From positions 1,135,501 to 1,199,500 of the forward strand of contig NC_087390.1 of NCBI RefSeq assembly GCF_963675165.1: a stretch of 64,000 nucleotides of DNA. Reading direction: 5' to 3'. This document shows positions 37,153-50,400 of the stretch, piece after piece (the stretch's first letter is position 1; each line of letters starts with the position of its first letter). The notes under the pieces were generated by a model that saw only the letters and a program-made list of their open reading frames with translations, was not told the origin of the DNA and searched no databases. Made by a program: the position numbers and the translations under genes. This DNA comes from Halichondria panicea (taxonomy: Eukaryota > Porifera > Demospongiae > Suberitida > Halichondriidae).

Positions 37153-37334
37153 GGTGGTCTCTTTAGTCAGAATAGCTGGCTCTTAGTCTGAAACTGTCAT
37201 ACACTTTACATGAGCCCATGCCCACTACCCAGTTTTACACTATAATTATAATTATAATTGGAAATTGGAAATGATCATGAAACATACTAACATAACCTAG
37301 ACACCTAAAGTATAGACACACAATTCATTACACA

Positions 37335-40300
37335 TTATTGTGTGGGATACTTTATTCTACTCCTAACACTGTCATAGTCGATGCACTTTATAGCACTTTG
37401 TCTTGCACTTAATGGAATATGTAATTCTCTAATTGTTGTATTGAGTTTTAGACCCTCGATAATCGGAGACCAGTCGGGAATATCCGGCACCATCAGGTGG
37501 AGAACACAAAGAGTCTTATTTATTTTCAACATATCACCAACAGCTTTGGTATCTTCCGAAGTGATGAGTAGCTTCTGAAATTCAGAGTATGTGTATTTAC
37601 ATTCAAGTATCAACTCCAATATCAAAGTTGTGAGACTCGAATTCTTACTCAATGCATTTGCGATAGGTAGTAAGAAACGTTGGTCTGGTTCCACACACAG
37701 TGTTGGCAAATGCAGGTGCTCAAGATACTTTTTATTCTCAAGTACATTGCAAATAGCCATAATTGTATCGTTGCTGGCTATTAGATCTACTTGTTTATAT
37801 ATGTTTAGTCTAATCACAAACTTCTTTAGCGTCAGACTGCAAACAGTCTCCATTATTTGTTTCAAAAATGTTGATGAATGTATTGGAAGCAGACAATCTT
37901 GTCCGCCATACAAGTTTATGTCAGCGGTTTCAAGTTTAATACCATCACACACCTGAATACATATTTCTTCTAGAACACTGTTTTGTCGTAGCAGGGCACA
38001 GAAGTTTTCTATCATATCATCTGATGTGAACTCCACGTTACAATATAGTTGTTTAACTGAAGAGTTTTCTTCGAGTGCCTTGATAATGTTATTAGACTGA
38101 ACATTAACCTCTTGCAGGGTTTTATGTTTACATACTGCAGATGCTGTGATGTTTTGAGAAAGATCGGAGCCCACATCAACTGCTAGCTTTTCCAGCAATA
38201 GACACTTGGAGAGAGAAGAATGATAGATCGAGAGTGTTAAGGAACTTCTGCACAGTACGCCATCTAGTGGATCATCAGTAAATAGTCCGAAATAACTTAA
38301 AAAGATAGCGAAATGATCGATACATTTAATTACCTGCTCTGTAAAATCCCCTGCAAATATTGAACCCAAATTCGAAGGGAATAATTGAGGTAGATTTAGT
38401 TCTTTGAACCTTTTGATATTCAATCCAAAGTTTAGACGTGTATTGCAATCAGCTGATTCATAAATATCTAATATATCACCGTCAGCACCGCCTACGTATA
38501 TGGTAACTTCCAAATATTCTAAAGAAGAACAGAATTCTGTAATTGTATCATTTAAAATGCCAGTTATTTCTAAGTCATTAATATGAAAATGTAATGTCTT
38601 CAGAGTTCTCGAATATTTCAATACTTCTAATAAGATCGGCAACGATGAGATAGTAACCGTCTCAACATTCTCTAGGAATTTTGATAGTTTGCTTGCCAAC
38701 GGCATGTGTTGGCCATTATATACTTGTAGCACTCCTTGTGTTGCAGCTGGAATATAGTTTATTATGTCGCACCAACTATCAGGGAATGGGTACATATCAC
38801 ATATCACATTTAAAACTTTGATCTGTGAAGAACAATTAGATTTGTGTCTCCTGAGTCCAGCCATTAAAAAACGCATATTTTTCGAAATGGAGAACCAGTA
38901 ATTTAATTCTAACATGAAGTTCCCTACTGCTATGCAATAGCCTAGAGCAAGGAAATACAAGGGATCCAATTGTCGGTGCATTAGTTCGATAGGGAGTATA
39001 ACATTTTCGAAAGAGGTAATTAGTTGTTCATTTTGAGTTTCATACAGCCAGAGTATGTGTTTTGTATCGAGGTAAATCACCGTTTCATTGTCTTCTTCTC
39101 TAACCTGTGGAGCAGGCAAAACACACCTTGTCCAGGGATCAGAAAAATGTGTGAGACCAGCTAAAAATAAGATTATCATATTGCTTTCGGATTTAGATTG
39201 TGTTTCAATAAAAAATAGCTGTTTTGGTTGAGAGTATGTTCTCCATATATGGAATGCAGCCAAGAACTCTTGCAGCGTTAGATGAATGAAGTTGTATGAA
39301 GGAGATACGGTTTGTGTGATGGATTGATACAGTGGGTGGACACTGTTCATAAAACCAAGTGTAGTACTGCTTTCGGGAATGTCGTCCTCATAGAAAATAA
39401 GCTGATTTGCGTTCTGTATTGCTAATCCTTTGTGTGCAATTCGGCAGAGGTGAAGGAAATGAGGTTGAAGTGATTGAGGTAACTCTTGAAGATTACCATT
39501 CCACTCTTCTTGCACTGGGTGGTCAGTAAGGTATCGCTTTAGCAAAACACTGGAGTATGCAGTATAAAGTTCTGTTGTTGTGTTTGGAAAAATATTTTGT
39601 TTTCTGGTATGGCATTCCATGTAAACTTGAATAACAATACGAGCACAGAGAGGATTGTACATGGCACTGTTAATGTGTGGGTTGGCAGCAATATACGTTC
39701 GTAAATCATCTGGTGCTCCATCCTTAATTGCCTGATCAATGTACTCTTGTATCTGTATCTCTGTAAAACCAAGGACCACAATTTTTTGATCAATTCGACT
39801 GCTACATTTTTTAAGTGAATCTAAAGCCCATGGCCTGCTGGTTATGACAACAGTACTTGCTGGTAAAAGTTTTCCATGTATGAGTTTCATGATAACGGAG
39901 TATTTTCTACTAGTAAAACTTAGTGCTTGCGGAAATTCATCGAGACCCTCCAGAATAAACAACAATCCTTCACCTTCTGATTGAGATACTTCGTTACTAA
40001 CTTTCTGGGATCTAACTTTATCTCCACATTCAAAAAGGTCTGCCAAGTTATCAGCTTCTTGAGTGTACTTATCACGCAGTTGCAGCAATACAACGAGAGA
40101 GTAGTCTCTCCAAATCTTTCCTAAACTCCACCGTCTGCACAGTTCCCATGACAAGGTGGTCTTACCGACTCCTGGAGCTCCTTCGATGATAACTAGTTTG
40201 GGAAATGAGTCACCAATTTTACATGCAATTTGTTCAATACAAACTTGGCCTTTATCTACAAGATCAATTTTACCGTGCACTTGGTGTGTTTGAAGTTTGG

Positions 40301-42714
40301 GTTGAGCATTTCGATCACAATTATTAACGATCATCAGATTTATAAAATGTTTCACACAGCCAAGAGGACAGCGCTCATCAGCAGGAAGCTGTCTTACATT
40401 GTAAGTGCTAATAAGGTATGTTTTGTATGTTTCAATAGCACACAACTTTGGACTTCTTGATGGCTCAACCAAAGTATTGGAATCTGAGAAGATAGATTGT
40501 ACGCATAACTACACGCATAACTCTACACGCATAATTTACTGTCTTAGCCTATATGTAAATGAATTCATCTACTTCTGGTATATGTCATACAAGTCTATAC
40601 TATATACAGTATAATTATATAGCTCTGTATAGTATCTGGTATAGAAAGTAAATTGTAATGGACAAGAGCTAGCGTTGTAATGCATACTACAGCTGCATGA
40701 TATCATGCACTAAAATTAATGTATATACCGGTACATTCTTTCTTTATAGCCTCCGCGACATCATTCCGATCAACTGTTGATGCTCTGAGACTCTGACATA
40801 TTTCAGAATAGGTGAGAGGGCCAGTCTTCAAGCGAGCAGTTATCATGTCACGTAAACAGGTTTGATTATCTCGATGTTTATCACTGATATTATCGAGGAT
40901 GTGAAAGCCTAATCCCAGATCAAGTCCCAGGTCGAACCAGTTACCAGCAGCTTTTATCAAGTTCTTATAAACAGAATTCAAATCATCGAGAGTCAGAATT
41001 GAGGCTATAAAACAAATGATAAGTGCAATGTCGTACACATGGTTTACACATGTATGTTCTATAAAATAGCTGATGAGCAACTTGTATATTATATACGCAT
41101 ACATAAGGAGACACTGCTTACTAAACGTTGGTCCAGGGTTTGCTTCAACATCTCCTGACTGTAACAGTAAGCGGAATATCAGTAACAGTATACACAGACT
41201 GAGAGTGGGGGGCAACATCAGTCTATTAGTGCTCTGAACTCTCACTTGGAACTTGGTCGGCTTTTCTTGAGTATCTAAAACTAGAAAATAAGAGTGACGT
41301 TTATAATTATTGTGTTAGTCATTTGATTACCTGATGTTGTGCAATACTGAGTGTTCCATTGTTTCCGAGGGTTCCATCTCACCAAGCAGGCAGTGATGAG
41401 TGAGTAGCAGGTGATAAGCACAGCTGACAGAATGAGAGCGGCCAGTGCACTCCCCCTCCATCCCAGCTCACAAGGAAACACTCCGGTCCAAATCAAGTCA
41501 ACCACAGGGCAAGCAGGACGTGGGGGAGCTGCATGTGTAGAGTTGCACAAAATTAAAATTAATTCTGAGCGAATCGAGGCTCTAATCAGGTCACGTTAAG
41601 ACTTTAGACACACGAGAACTAGTGCCTCTGGTTGCTGCAGACTGTAACGGATTTCAAAGTTGAAGGACGTGTTAGTGATTGCACAGAGGCTCACAACTCT
41701 ACTGCTTAGAAGGGATTTGTTCAAGCATTCTGGTCATAATTATGGTTTTTATGTTTTTAAATTGACTATTAATTTTGTGACATTACCTACAATCATTACA
41801 GCTCTGCCGCCACCTCTGACACACCCCAGTATTATTGAATGTCAGACCTGATCAGAGTGATGAATATGCATATCTAGGTTGCAGTCCAGTATATTCACGT
41901 GCTGTGTCATCACAATTGTGGGTCATGAGATTTCGTGAATACCAAGCAATGCAAGCATGCTGTTTAAAACTGACCTAAGTTAAATATGTGGCCTATGCCC
42001 TGTAATATGCTCGGCATATACTAGTTGGGCATAGTACCAACCCTGGACGCTCACGTAGGGTTGGGAATCACTGCCATGTCAGGATTTGTGTCACTGCAGT
42101 TTACACGTAACAGCCCAATCAGATTGCAGCGTTCAAGTGCTGAAGGCGTGGTGAATGAGTGAATGAGCCAGAAAGTCAGTAATTCTGTCTGCCAAATCAA
42201 TAGTAGACAAGCCAGCTTGATCCAGGAACACGCCTAGTCAAGTTAGAGCTAATGGAATGCAAAATTGACTCTTGCAGTGGCATTCAAACTGAGCTCTTTG
42301 CGATTACCATCATATATAACTACACCTAAATACCGGTTGCACGAAAACCCTGACAGGGCAGTGGTTTCCAACCTTACACGAGCGTCCAGGGTTGGGCCAT
42401 GCCCAACTAGGTATATACCAAAGTGTATGATAAGAAATGTTATGCAATTATTGGCGAGTATGCTTCACTGACTCACAGGAAAAAGTTTGTAAGAAGAGTA
42501 TGTATCTGATGGTGACCATAATGAGGTAGAGTTGGTAGAGGACAGGGGTGATCAACACAGAGGCAAGGCAGGCTCTGAGCTGCCAACTAGGCTTACGGAA
42601 AACCAGGGTAACATCATCTTCCAGATCTTCTGGGTCTTCATAGGGTGGTCTGATTTTTGGAGACCATTTTCTTTCAAAGGAGCTTGCTGCTGATGACTTC
42701 AAAATCCACTGCAT
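37335..42714 (-). CDS. Full-length leader-2A-DEATH-NACHT-LRR receptor (NLR-2, ~1339 aa before skipping)
   Basis: Five exons, all internal boundaries phase 1: 42477-42714, 41331-41528, 41122-41280, 40729-41004, 37335-40483. An in-frame TGA six codons before MQWILKSS fixes the start. Residues 1-195 form a leader with hydrophobic segments near 48-75 (ACLASVLITPVLYQLYLI), 105-130 (SALAALILSAVLITCYSL) and 172-186, ending SGDVEANPG; Pro196 starts the second product. DEATH occupies 199-290. NACHT follows with Walker A GAPGVGKTTLSWELCRRW and Walker B LFILEGLDEFP. The last ~350 residues carry degenerate LRRs (NSSVKQL, NKKYLEHLHL, NSSLTTLILE). NLRs sense microbial or stress signals and oligomerise in the cytosol; the leader would be made separately by ribosome skipping or keep the receptor on membranes if skipping fails. 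Unlike NLR-1c there are no 22-residue linker exons. It shares a promoter region with MUT. Confidence 0.87.
41122..41280 (-). other. 2A ribosome-skipping exon, unit 2
   Basis: Phase 1 exon of 53 codons. It encodes a hydrophilic stretch, a hydrophobic helix (LSLCILLLIFRLLL), then QSGDVEANPGP, followed by Thr-Phe and a GTAAGC donor. The last eight residues match the 2A consensus fully. The predicted break is Gly195-Pro196 of NLR-2. The helix before it could act as a signal anchor if translation continues. Confidence 0.87.
42014..42418. mobile_element. ~405 bp MITE with ~50 bp inverted ends, unit 2 only
   Basis: Ends TATACTAGTTGGGCATAG and CTGGACGCTCACGTAGGGTTGG have inverse partners at 42367-42418. 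It lies in the first intron of NLR-2; the unit 1 intron lacks it. No coding capacity. Confidence 0.8.
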
Positions 42715-42984
42715 CTCTTCAGAATATTTTCAGGCTATTTGTAACAGTTTCCAGATGGATCTTGTAAGAGTACAAGCTAGCTTGTAAAGCCTACAAGCCA
42801 AATACGAGAGTAAACAAAATACAAGCCACTCCCCCTTTTCTGAGTAGAAACTTTACCCCACCTCGTCCTCCACCCTCCAGTGCAGTGAAAGTCTCAGAGA
42901 GGGAACAACACAACAATCTTTGCAGCTAGCTCTGCTGGTCCTAGGAGTGTGTTTGATTGAGGTCTTAAGTTGTTGAACTAAGCA
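42715..42984. promoter_or_regulatory. Bidirectional promoter region between NLR-2 and MUT
   Basis: The two start codons are 270 bp apart and point away from each other. The same geometry is kept in unit 1. The sequence contains CCACCTCGTCCTCCACCCTCC, a GC-richer patch, but no TATA box near either start that I trust. Confidence 0.55.
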
Positions 42985-44351
42985 ATGCTGAGGGGCAGCA
43001 AATATCTAAGGTGAGCCAGGTTTGATCAGTTGATCGATTGCCCTAGTGTACACTAAACCAGAGTATTCGATATGTATCTGTGTGTGTACTCCAGACTGGT
43101 GAGACTGAGGTGTGGAGGAGGGAGACCACTGACGGCCGGACTGTGTGGTGATCACCATGGCAAACACAGGCTATTGCACACCACCAGAACAAGGTATTTA
43201 ATAGTGGTATTATGTAGAACGAACATATAGGTAGTTACAAATCAGTTCAATGACGATGCATGGTTTACACGGTTACTTTATCTTAATAACAACAAATAAA
43301 GTACTAAAGTTATGGCTATAAAAAGATGTTCAATTACTACATCCCCCCTCAATCAATTTAATTTTAATCATGGTTCGGAGATCTTTCAGCTGCCATATTA
43401 TTGAATTCCATGTATCCAATTTCAACGATTTTATGATTTTCTGAACGCTTAGAAAAAATGGTGTCATCAAAGTGATTACCATGCCCGTGGTCCAAGGCTG
43501 ATAACATTAATGACAATTATGGCCCCCATGCCCCCCAAAAAAATTATGATTTAAACATATCATTTGAATGGTTTCTTTCTAAGCTTTAGCATTGGATCAA
43601 CAGTACTAAAGTTATGGCTGTTGAAAGATGTACAACTACAACCCCCCTCCCTCTGTTTAATCAATGGTTCGGGGAGAAACAGAAACTCACCAGTTAGTGC
43701 ACTGTGTCTATCTATACCCCCAGCAGAGATGACACTGTAGGGGGTGATGAGAGAGCCAAGCCGAAGGTTCCACTGGACCAGGAGTGGGCGGCTCTAGCCA
43801 GGAAGATGCTCAAGGGGGCTGACCCGGAGGAGAGGCTCACCTGGAGAACCCCCGAGGTGTGTGTGGGGGAGGGGTCTAGTAGTACCATTACCACTCTCAG
43901 GATACTGCAACAGCTAGTATCCCTTTACATCCTAAATCACATAATTATAAATACCTCCATTATTCACTAGGAAGCGTAGAAATCATCTGTTATACAATTC
44001 CCAGCTCTAACAAGCTAACTGACTGCACATGTGCTCCCTCCCTCCATCATGCACAGGGATTTGACCTGAAGCCACTGTACACTGCCGAGGATACGGCGGG
44101 TCATGAGAAAGAGTTACCCGGGAAGTACCCGTTCACCAGAGGGCCCTACGCCACCATGTACACTCAGAGGCCCTGGACTATTAGACAGGTGATGAGTCGC
44201 TGTCAAAGCAGAAGTCCTGTTCAATAACAATTAGTGGTCAATTGTAGCTTCTGATTATAAACTATGGTGTATATAATTATTTGCTTGATTTTACTGTAAG
44301 AATCATTTAATAGCTATACACAATTAATATGAATAAGCACGCACACACACA

Positions 44352-44419
<68 letters not shown>

Positions 44420-47400
44420 ACCCACACATACACACACACACACAGTACGCAGGATTCAGTACAGTTGAGGAGAGCAACAAGTTCTACAAGGCCAACATAG
44501 CAGCCGGTCAGCAAGGGTTGAGTGTGGCCTTTGACCTTCCCACTCACAGGGGGTACGATTCTGATAACCCCCTCGCTGTGGGGGACGTGGGAATGGCAGG
44601 GGTCGCTGTGGACTCAGTGGAGGATATGAAGGTACCTAGCCTGTGTCTGTATAATGTATGGTCTGACTATAATGGTGTTTTAGAGTACTTAGTGTTGATG
44701 GAATTCTTGCTGCTAACTAAATATTGGTTATAGTTATCAAAGCACAACCTTTTTCACCTTATTTTTAATGCGCTATTCTACCAGCTTGATGAATAATTAG
44801 TCTAGCATTTCTGCTCTTTGCTAATTCCGTGAAAAGGGTTGTACACCTTTTGTAAAAATAATGATCAGTTACATGTCAGTATTAGGCATGTATACATAAT
44901 TTTCTGCAGATACTGTTTGATGGAATACCTCTCAACAAGATGTCTGTGTCCATGACAATGAACGGAGCAGTACTCCCGGTACTAGCCATGTACATAGTGG
45001 CAGCTGAAGAACAAGTGAGGTTTAGTTGACCTATAGTACAATCATCACTTGTTTGACCTTCTGTTTATACGTACTGTTTTTATCTCACCACATAAATTGT
45101 TATGGCATTCATTTGTTTGCAATACGGTATTATAATTATGTGTAAGAATATAATTTCTTCCTTTCTCTCTGATTCCTTTGCCCCTCCCCCTGCCCCGCCC
45201 ACACAGGGAGTCAAGCTGGAGGAGCTTCAGGGGACTATCCAGAACGACATCTTGAAGGAGTTCATGGTCCGCAACACGTACATCTACCCACCAGAGTTCT
45301 CCATGAAGATCATCGGAGATATCTTCACCTTCACATCACAGGTTAGAATGGGTGTGGCTTGCTGTGTTCAGGGTTGATTTGTTAATGTGTGGTGTAAGCA
45401 ATGCCATCTTCTACGTTTATCCTGCTGCATTAATTTTATTGATTGCAAAAAATAACCCATACTTTTCTCGCGAACCAAATATTTTGATAATTATCCTTAT
45501 AGATAGGTATTTCACAGGACCACTGCATAATTATTCGAATTGTGAAATCTTAATTCAAGTTACAATCACTCAAAATTAGTAATCAAAACAGGCCCATTGC
45601 CAGCTATAGGCTATACGTAGTGTGTTTTTATGCTGTACCTTGATTGTCTTCTGTATTAATGCTTCCTCTCTGTGTGCAGCACATGCCTCAGTACAATTCC
45701 ATCTCCATCTCTGGCTACCACATCATGGAGGCTGGTGCTGACCCTGTGCTAGAGTTAGCCTTCACTGTGGCTGATGGGCTAGAGTACTGCAGGACAGGTG
45801 TGTGAGGTGTGAGGGGTGTGGGAGGGGGTGTGGGTCTGAAGTTACTAGCTACTACATTGTGGAGTTAAAAGTTAAATTGGTGAGCATTCCTGTCAACAAT
45901 GTTCTATATTGCGTATGTGGGGGTGTGTAAGAAGAGGAGAATCTATGGTTGGTATAATTATACTGGTTTTAAATTAGCGTCGATCCCAGCCCCCTCACTA
46001 GAGGACCTGGTAACCACCGTTTGTGTGGGTGGACTCAATAGTAAATTTTTTCTTTATAATTAATCAATTAACCTTTAATTTGTCTATGGTCACCCACGTG
46101 GTTGATAACTTTAGACAGAAATCGCCATTACAACTCTAGGCTCATACGAGGAGCACTGATCTTACTGATATGGCATCAAACAAGCATCTAGAAGCAAGTA
46201 GACTTGCCAGAGCCGGTCAGTACTGACAGAAAAACGCCCCCACTCTATCACAGTACAAAACCAGACTTTTCAACACTGGAGAGAGCGTGAGCAAGAGCAG
46301 AAGAGAAGTGGAAACCATTATAGTCACTATAGTCTAGGCCATAAATGTTGTAAGTATCTTATTAAAACGTGCTATGATTTGTGCAATGACATCATTGTAA
46401 AATATATAATAATTAATTTACTAAGATATTTCGACCCCCAATAATCTGGGGGGGGGCAATTGACGCATGCGCAGACAGTGTATACCAGGTGGTCTTTGAG
46501 CGGCCTGGAATCGAGGCTAGTTTTAAATTTACTCATTAATTTTCTGCTAGTCTTGTGGCTCATCACATTTCATTAAGGCATGCATTCCTACTCTCATAAC
46601 ACTATACTAAATATATCTTTTGTGAAGAGGTCAGGGCCTTTATTCATAGTAAATTCATTTGGTTTGCTGTACTCCCGTTTGAGACCTCGTATTTTGAATG
46701 TCTTTCACACTGGTCCCAATAAGGGGGTGTGTCAGTCCGGCTGTTCAAAGTATTGTTAGCAAAGCTTGCAATGTGACTTAGCTAGATAGAGCAAGTTCTC
46801 AGATTAACAAATAAGGAAGATATCATGGACTGACTAAGCACATGGTCACAATGACCTAAATACATAACACAAGAAAGTTCTAGAATGTTCCAGACTAGTC
46901 TAAACATAGATATAACATCATTATCAACTAAGTGTACCCAAGGGCGTATACAGAGTATACGCCCTTGGTGTACCTATACTAACAGTATAGCTGTTGCAGG
47001 ATCACAGTGCTGTACATATATATATTTATATATATCGTGATTATGGCCACAAAATATGATCCTTCCATTGAAGAACAGGGACTACTTTCACCGATCGATT
47101 CGTTCCGTGAAGAAGATCCTGTTCCTGTTTCTGATGATGCTCTTAGGGTAGATACAGATGAGGAAAAAGACTATGATGAAAGAAAATTTTATCGATTTGT
47201 TGATAATTTCCCAGAAGAACTAAAAGGCAAATGCGACCCCTCACAAGTGAAGGCAGCATATAAAAATGCCAAACAGCTCAGAATTCTTGTGACTGGAAAA
47301 ACTGGATCTGGAAAATCTACTCTTATTAATGGGATTCTTGGAGTTGCTGTAGCTAAAGAAGGAGACAGTATCAGCAAGGCCTGCACAACAAAAGTCACAG

Positions 47401-50400
47401 ATTATCATGTCACTAAGTGGAAGGTTGACATGATAATTTGGGATAGCCCTGGTCTACAAGATAGCACCGATAATGAGCAGTATCTGAAACAAATGAAGAA
47501 GAAGTGTCAGGAGAGAGATTTGACGATGTACTGTATCGATGTGCGTCAGACGAGGTTGATCAGTGGGAGTAGCAACCCAGACATTGTTGCAATGAAGAAA
47601 CTGACGCAAAAATTTAGTTCTCAGTTTTGGAACAACACCGTGATTGTTCTGACATTTTTCAATTACATTGCTAAAGAGGAAAAGATTATAGATCTTCCAC
47701 CTGCAGATAAGAAAACAGCAGTCGAGGCTAAACTGCAGGAGTGGAAAAATCAGATCGTGCACATTTTAACTCATGATGTAGAGATTGACCAAGAAGCTGC
47801 TGAGAAGGTACTCATTGTTCCGGCTGGTTACTACCGTAAGCCACATCTTCTAGTCTGTGACTATTGGCTATCGAACCTCTGGTTTCATTGCTTTGCTGCT
47901 ATTTCTACTCAGGAAGGCCGGTTAGCATTACTCAAAGCGAATTTCTATCGCATGAAAAAGGACACCAGAGTACAAAAAGAGGATTTTGAAAAAAATATAG
48001 AGGATCAGCCGATTGTGAAGATAAGTAGTTGGTGGCAAAAGTTGGTGCAATTACTTTTGGATATTTTTATTTATATAATTTTGTGATTTCCAAGAATACT
48101 TGTGTAGTACGCAACATGTTAAGATTTGCCTTTTGTTGTATACATGCACATTCTTTGCACCATGGACATTTTGTTGTTGTTGTTTTTTTTACCATGAAAA
48201 CATTTTTTGCCTGCATAAATAATATCAGGTAATGTACTCCTAATAATATCAATGTACAATCTGCTGCCTTTATGGCTATATAAGAAGTAGTATACCCTAA
48301 AGAATATACTCCACTCCTTGCCTCCATATATAGGTGTGAGTGCTGGCATAGACATTGACTCATTTGCGCCTCGTCTCTCATTCTTCTGGGGCATTGGTAT
48401 GACCTTCTACACTGAGATAGCCAAGATGAGGGCAGCCAGGAGACTCTGGGCTCACCTCATGAAGGAGAAGATGGGAGCAAAGAACCCAAAGTCTATGATC
48501 CTGCGATGTCACAGTCAGACCTCTGGATGGTCTCTCACTGCTCAGGTATAGGTGTGCATGAGTGTTTTTATTTGTAGACAGATGAATATACTTTTAGCGA
48601 GAAATTGTGTGTTAATTTGTGCCAGCTTCAGTTTAACTGTATGTAGGAAGAAGTATACCACTGTTCCCAGCCCATATTATTGTAGCTATATTAAATGCAT
48701 TGCCATTTGAGCTCTAATCTCTTACAGGACCCCTACAACAATATAATGCGTACGTGTATTGAAGCAATGGCAGCTGTGTTTGGAGGCACTCAGTCGCTAC
48801 ACACTAACTCGTTTGACGAGGCCCTCGCTCTGCCCACTCCCTTCTCAGCTCGTATTGCCAGGAACACCCAGATCATACTTCAGGAGGAGACGGGGATCAC
48901 CAAGGTTAGTGGTCGGTTAGTAGGTTTTGTCTTACTGACTATATGCATGTAAAGCCAGCTAGGCGAGGCTAGCTAGGATTGGCACTATTTTTGTAGAAGT
49001 TTACATTGGGAGTCATGTTCAGAAAGCATATATTCAATAATTAGAACTTTACCCCCCCCCCTTCCTTCTAGATAGGTGATCCTTGGGGAGGGTCTTATCT
49101 GATGGAGGCCCTCACTGATCAGGTGTACGAGTCAGCACTCAAGATCATCAATGAGGCACGTACAAGGGACACCGGCCTTACAGTTGTATATTCGCTCTAA
49201 TGAAAAGTGCTGTCTCTAACTTTCAAGTTTAATCATTCAAATTTCAACTCTGTAACTTGTCACACTGCATTAGTAATTGTTTCCCTTCTATATAGATTGA
49301 GGACATGGGTGGTATGGCTAAAGCTGTTGCCTCAGGCATGCCCAAGCTGAGGATAGAAGAGTCAGCTGCTAGGAGACAGGCTCGGATTGACTCGAAAACG
49401 GGTGAGTGAGTGCATGGTCCTGGTTAAGGTTCGTGATGATTGAATCAGTATAGTCTTGAAAGCTATAAGCATATTGTGTAGGCCTATAGGCTGATTATGT
49501 TGGTACAGTGACTTTATACATGTACCTGATGCATGTAGTAGCTAGGGTAATGTACGCTTATATCGTTTGTGTACTCAACAATGTTTTTATTAAAAGTACG
49601 CTCCAATTGTTAGATATTACTTCCTGCCACAGACACGATAGTTGGTGTGAACAAGTACACTCTGGACAAGGAGGAGCCATTGGAGGTGCTCTCCATCGAC
49701 AACGCTAAGACCATTGAATCACAGGTGAGAGGAATAGTTGCCAGGGATACCTGTCTGTAGTGATATAGTTGCCAGGGATACCTGTCTATTAGCTATCCTC
49801 CTTACTAATTGGGCAGACCAACAGTGGCTGCAATAAAGAGGTCGCCCTGCAACGTATACAAGTATGGATGTATTACATATCTAAGATGAGGTGAGCACAG
49901 TAGACAGGTTCACCCTCCTTTAAGAAATTGTTAGGCACCGAAATCGGTTACTAATAAAAATTATGTCTCATATTATTCATGACGGAATGTGACAAACAAG
50001 TAAAGTATATTCACGTGCATACCTACACACGCACATGTACACCATCTGTTGCAATATGAATAGAGCAATAATTATAGGCCATAGTTTGGTCCCCACGCCC
50101 ACTTCCTCTCCTTCTTGGTAGAGGCCTGTGGAGGGGAGGAGCTTATAACTATTGTCTAATCAGACCCACCACCATTGCAGAAACGTAAACTGGAGACCCT
50201 CCGCTCCACCAGAGACCAATCAGCTGTCAGCTCTGCCCTAACCGCCCTCACTCAAGCTGCTGAGAGTGGGGACGGCAATCTCCTTCACTTGTCCATTCAG
50301 GCATCACGTGCTCGCTGTACCGTGGGGGAGATATCAGATGCTCTGGAGAAGGTTCATGGTCGCCATGTTGCTGTGCCGAGGATGGTCAGTGGAGCGTACG

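Noticed and set aside
44314-44733. Open frames through the CA repeat on both strands
   Set aside because: Dinucleotide repeat translations (His-Thr and Cys-Val runs) around a real MUT exon.
47454-47762. Minus-strand frame opposite the GTPase (also 53121-53432)
   Set aside because: Antisense shadow preserved only because the sense gene is conserved between siblings.
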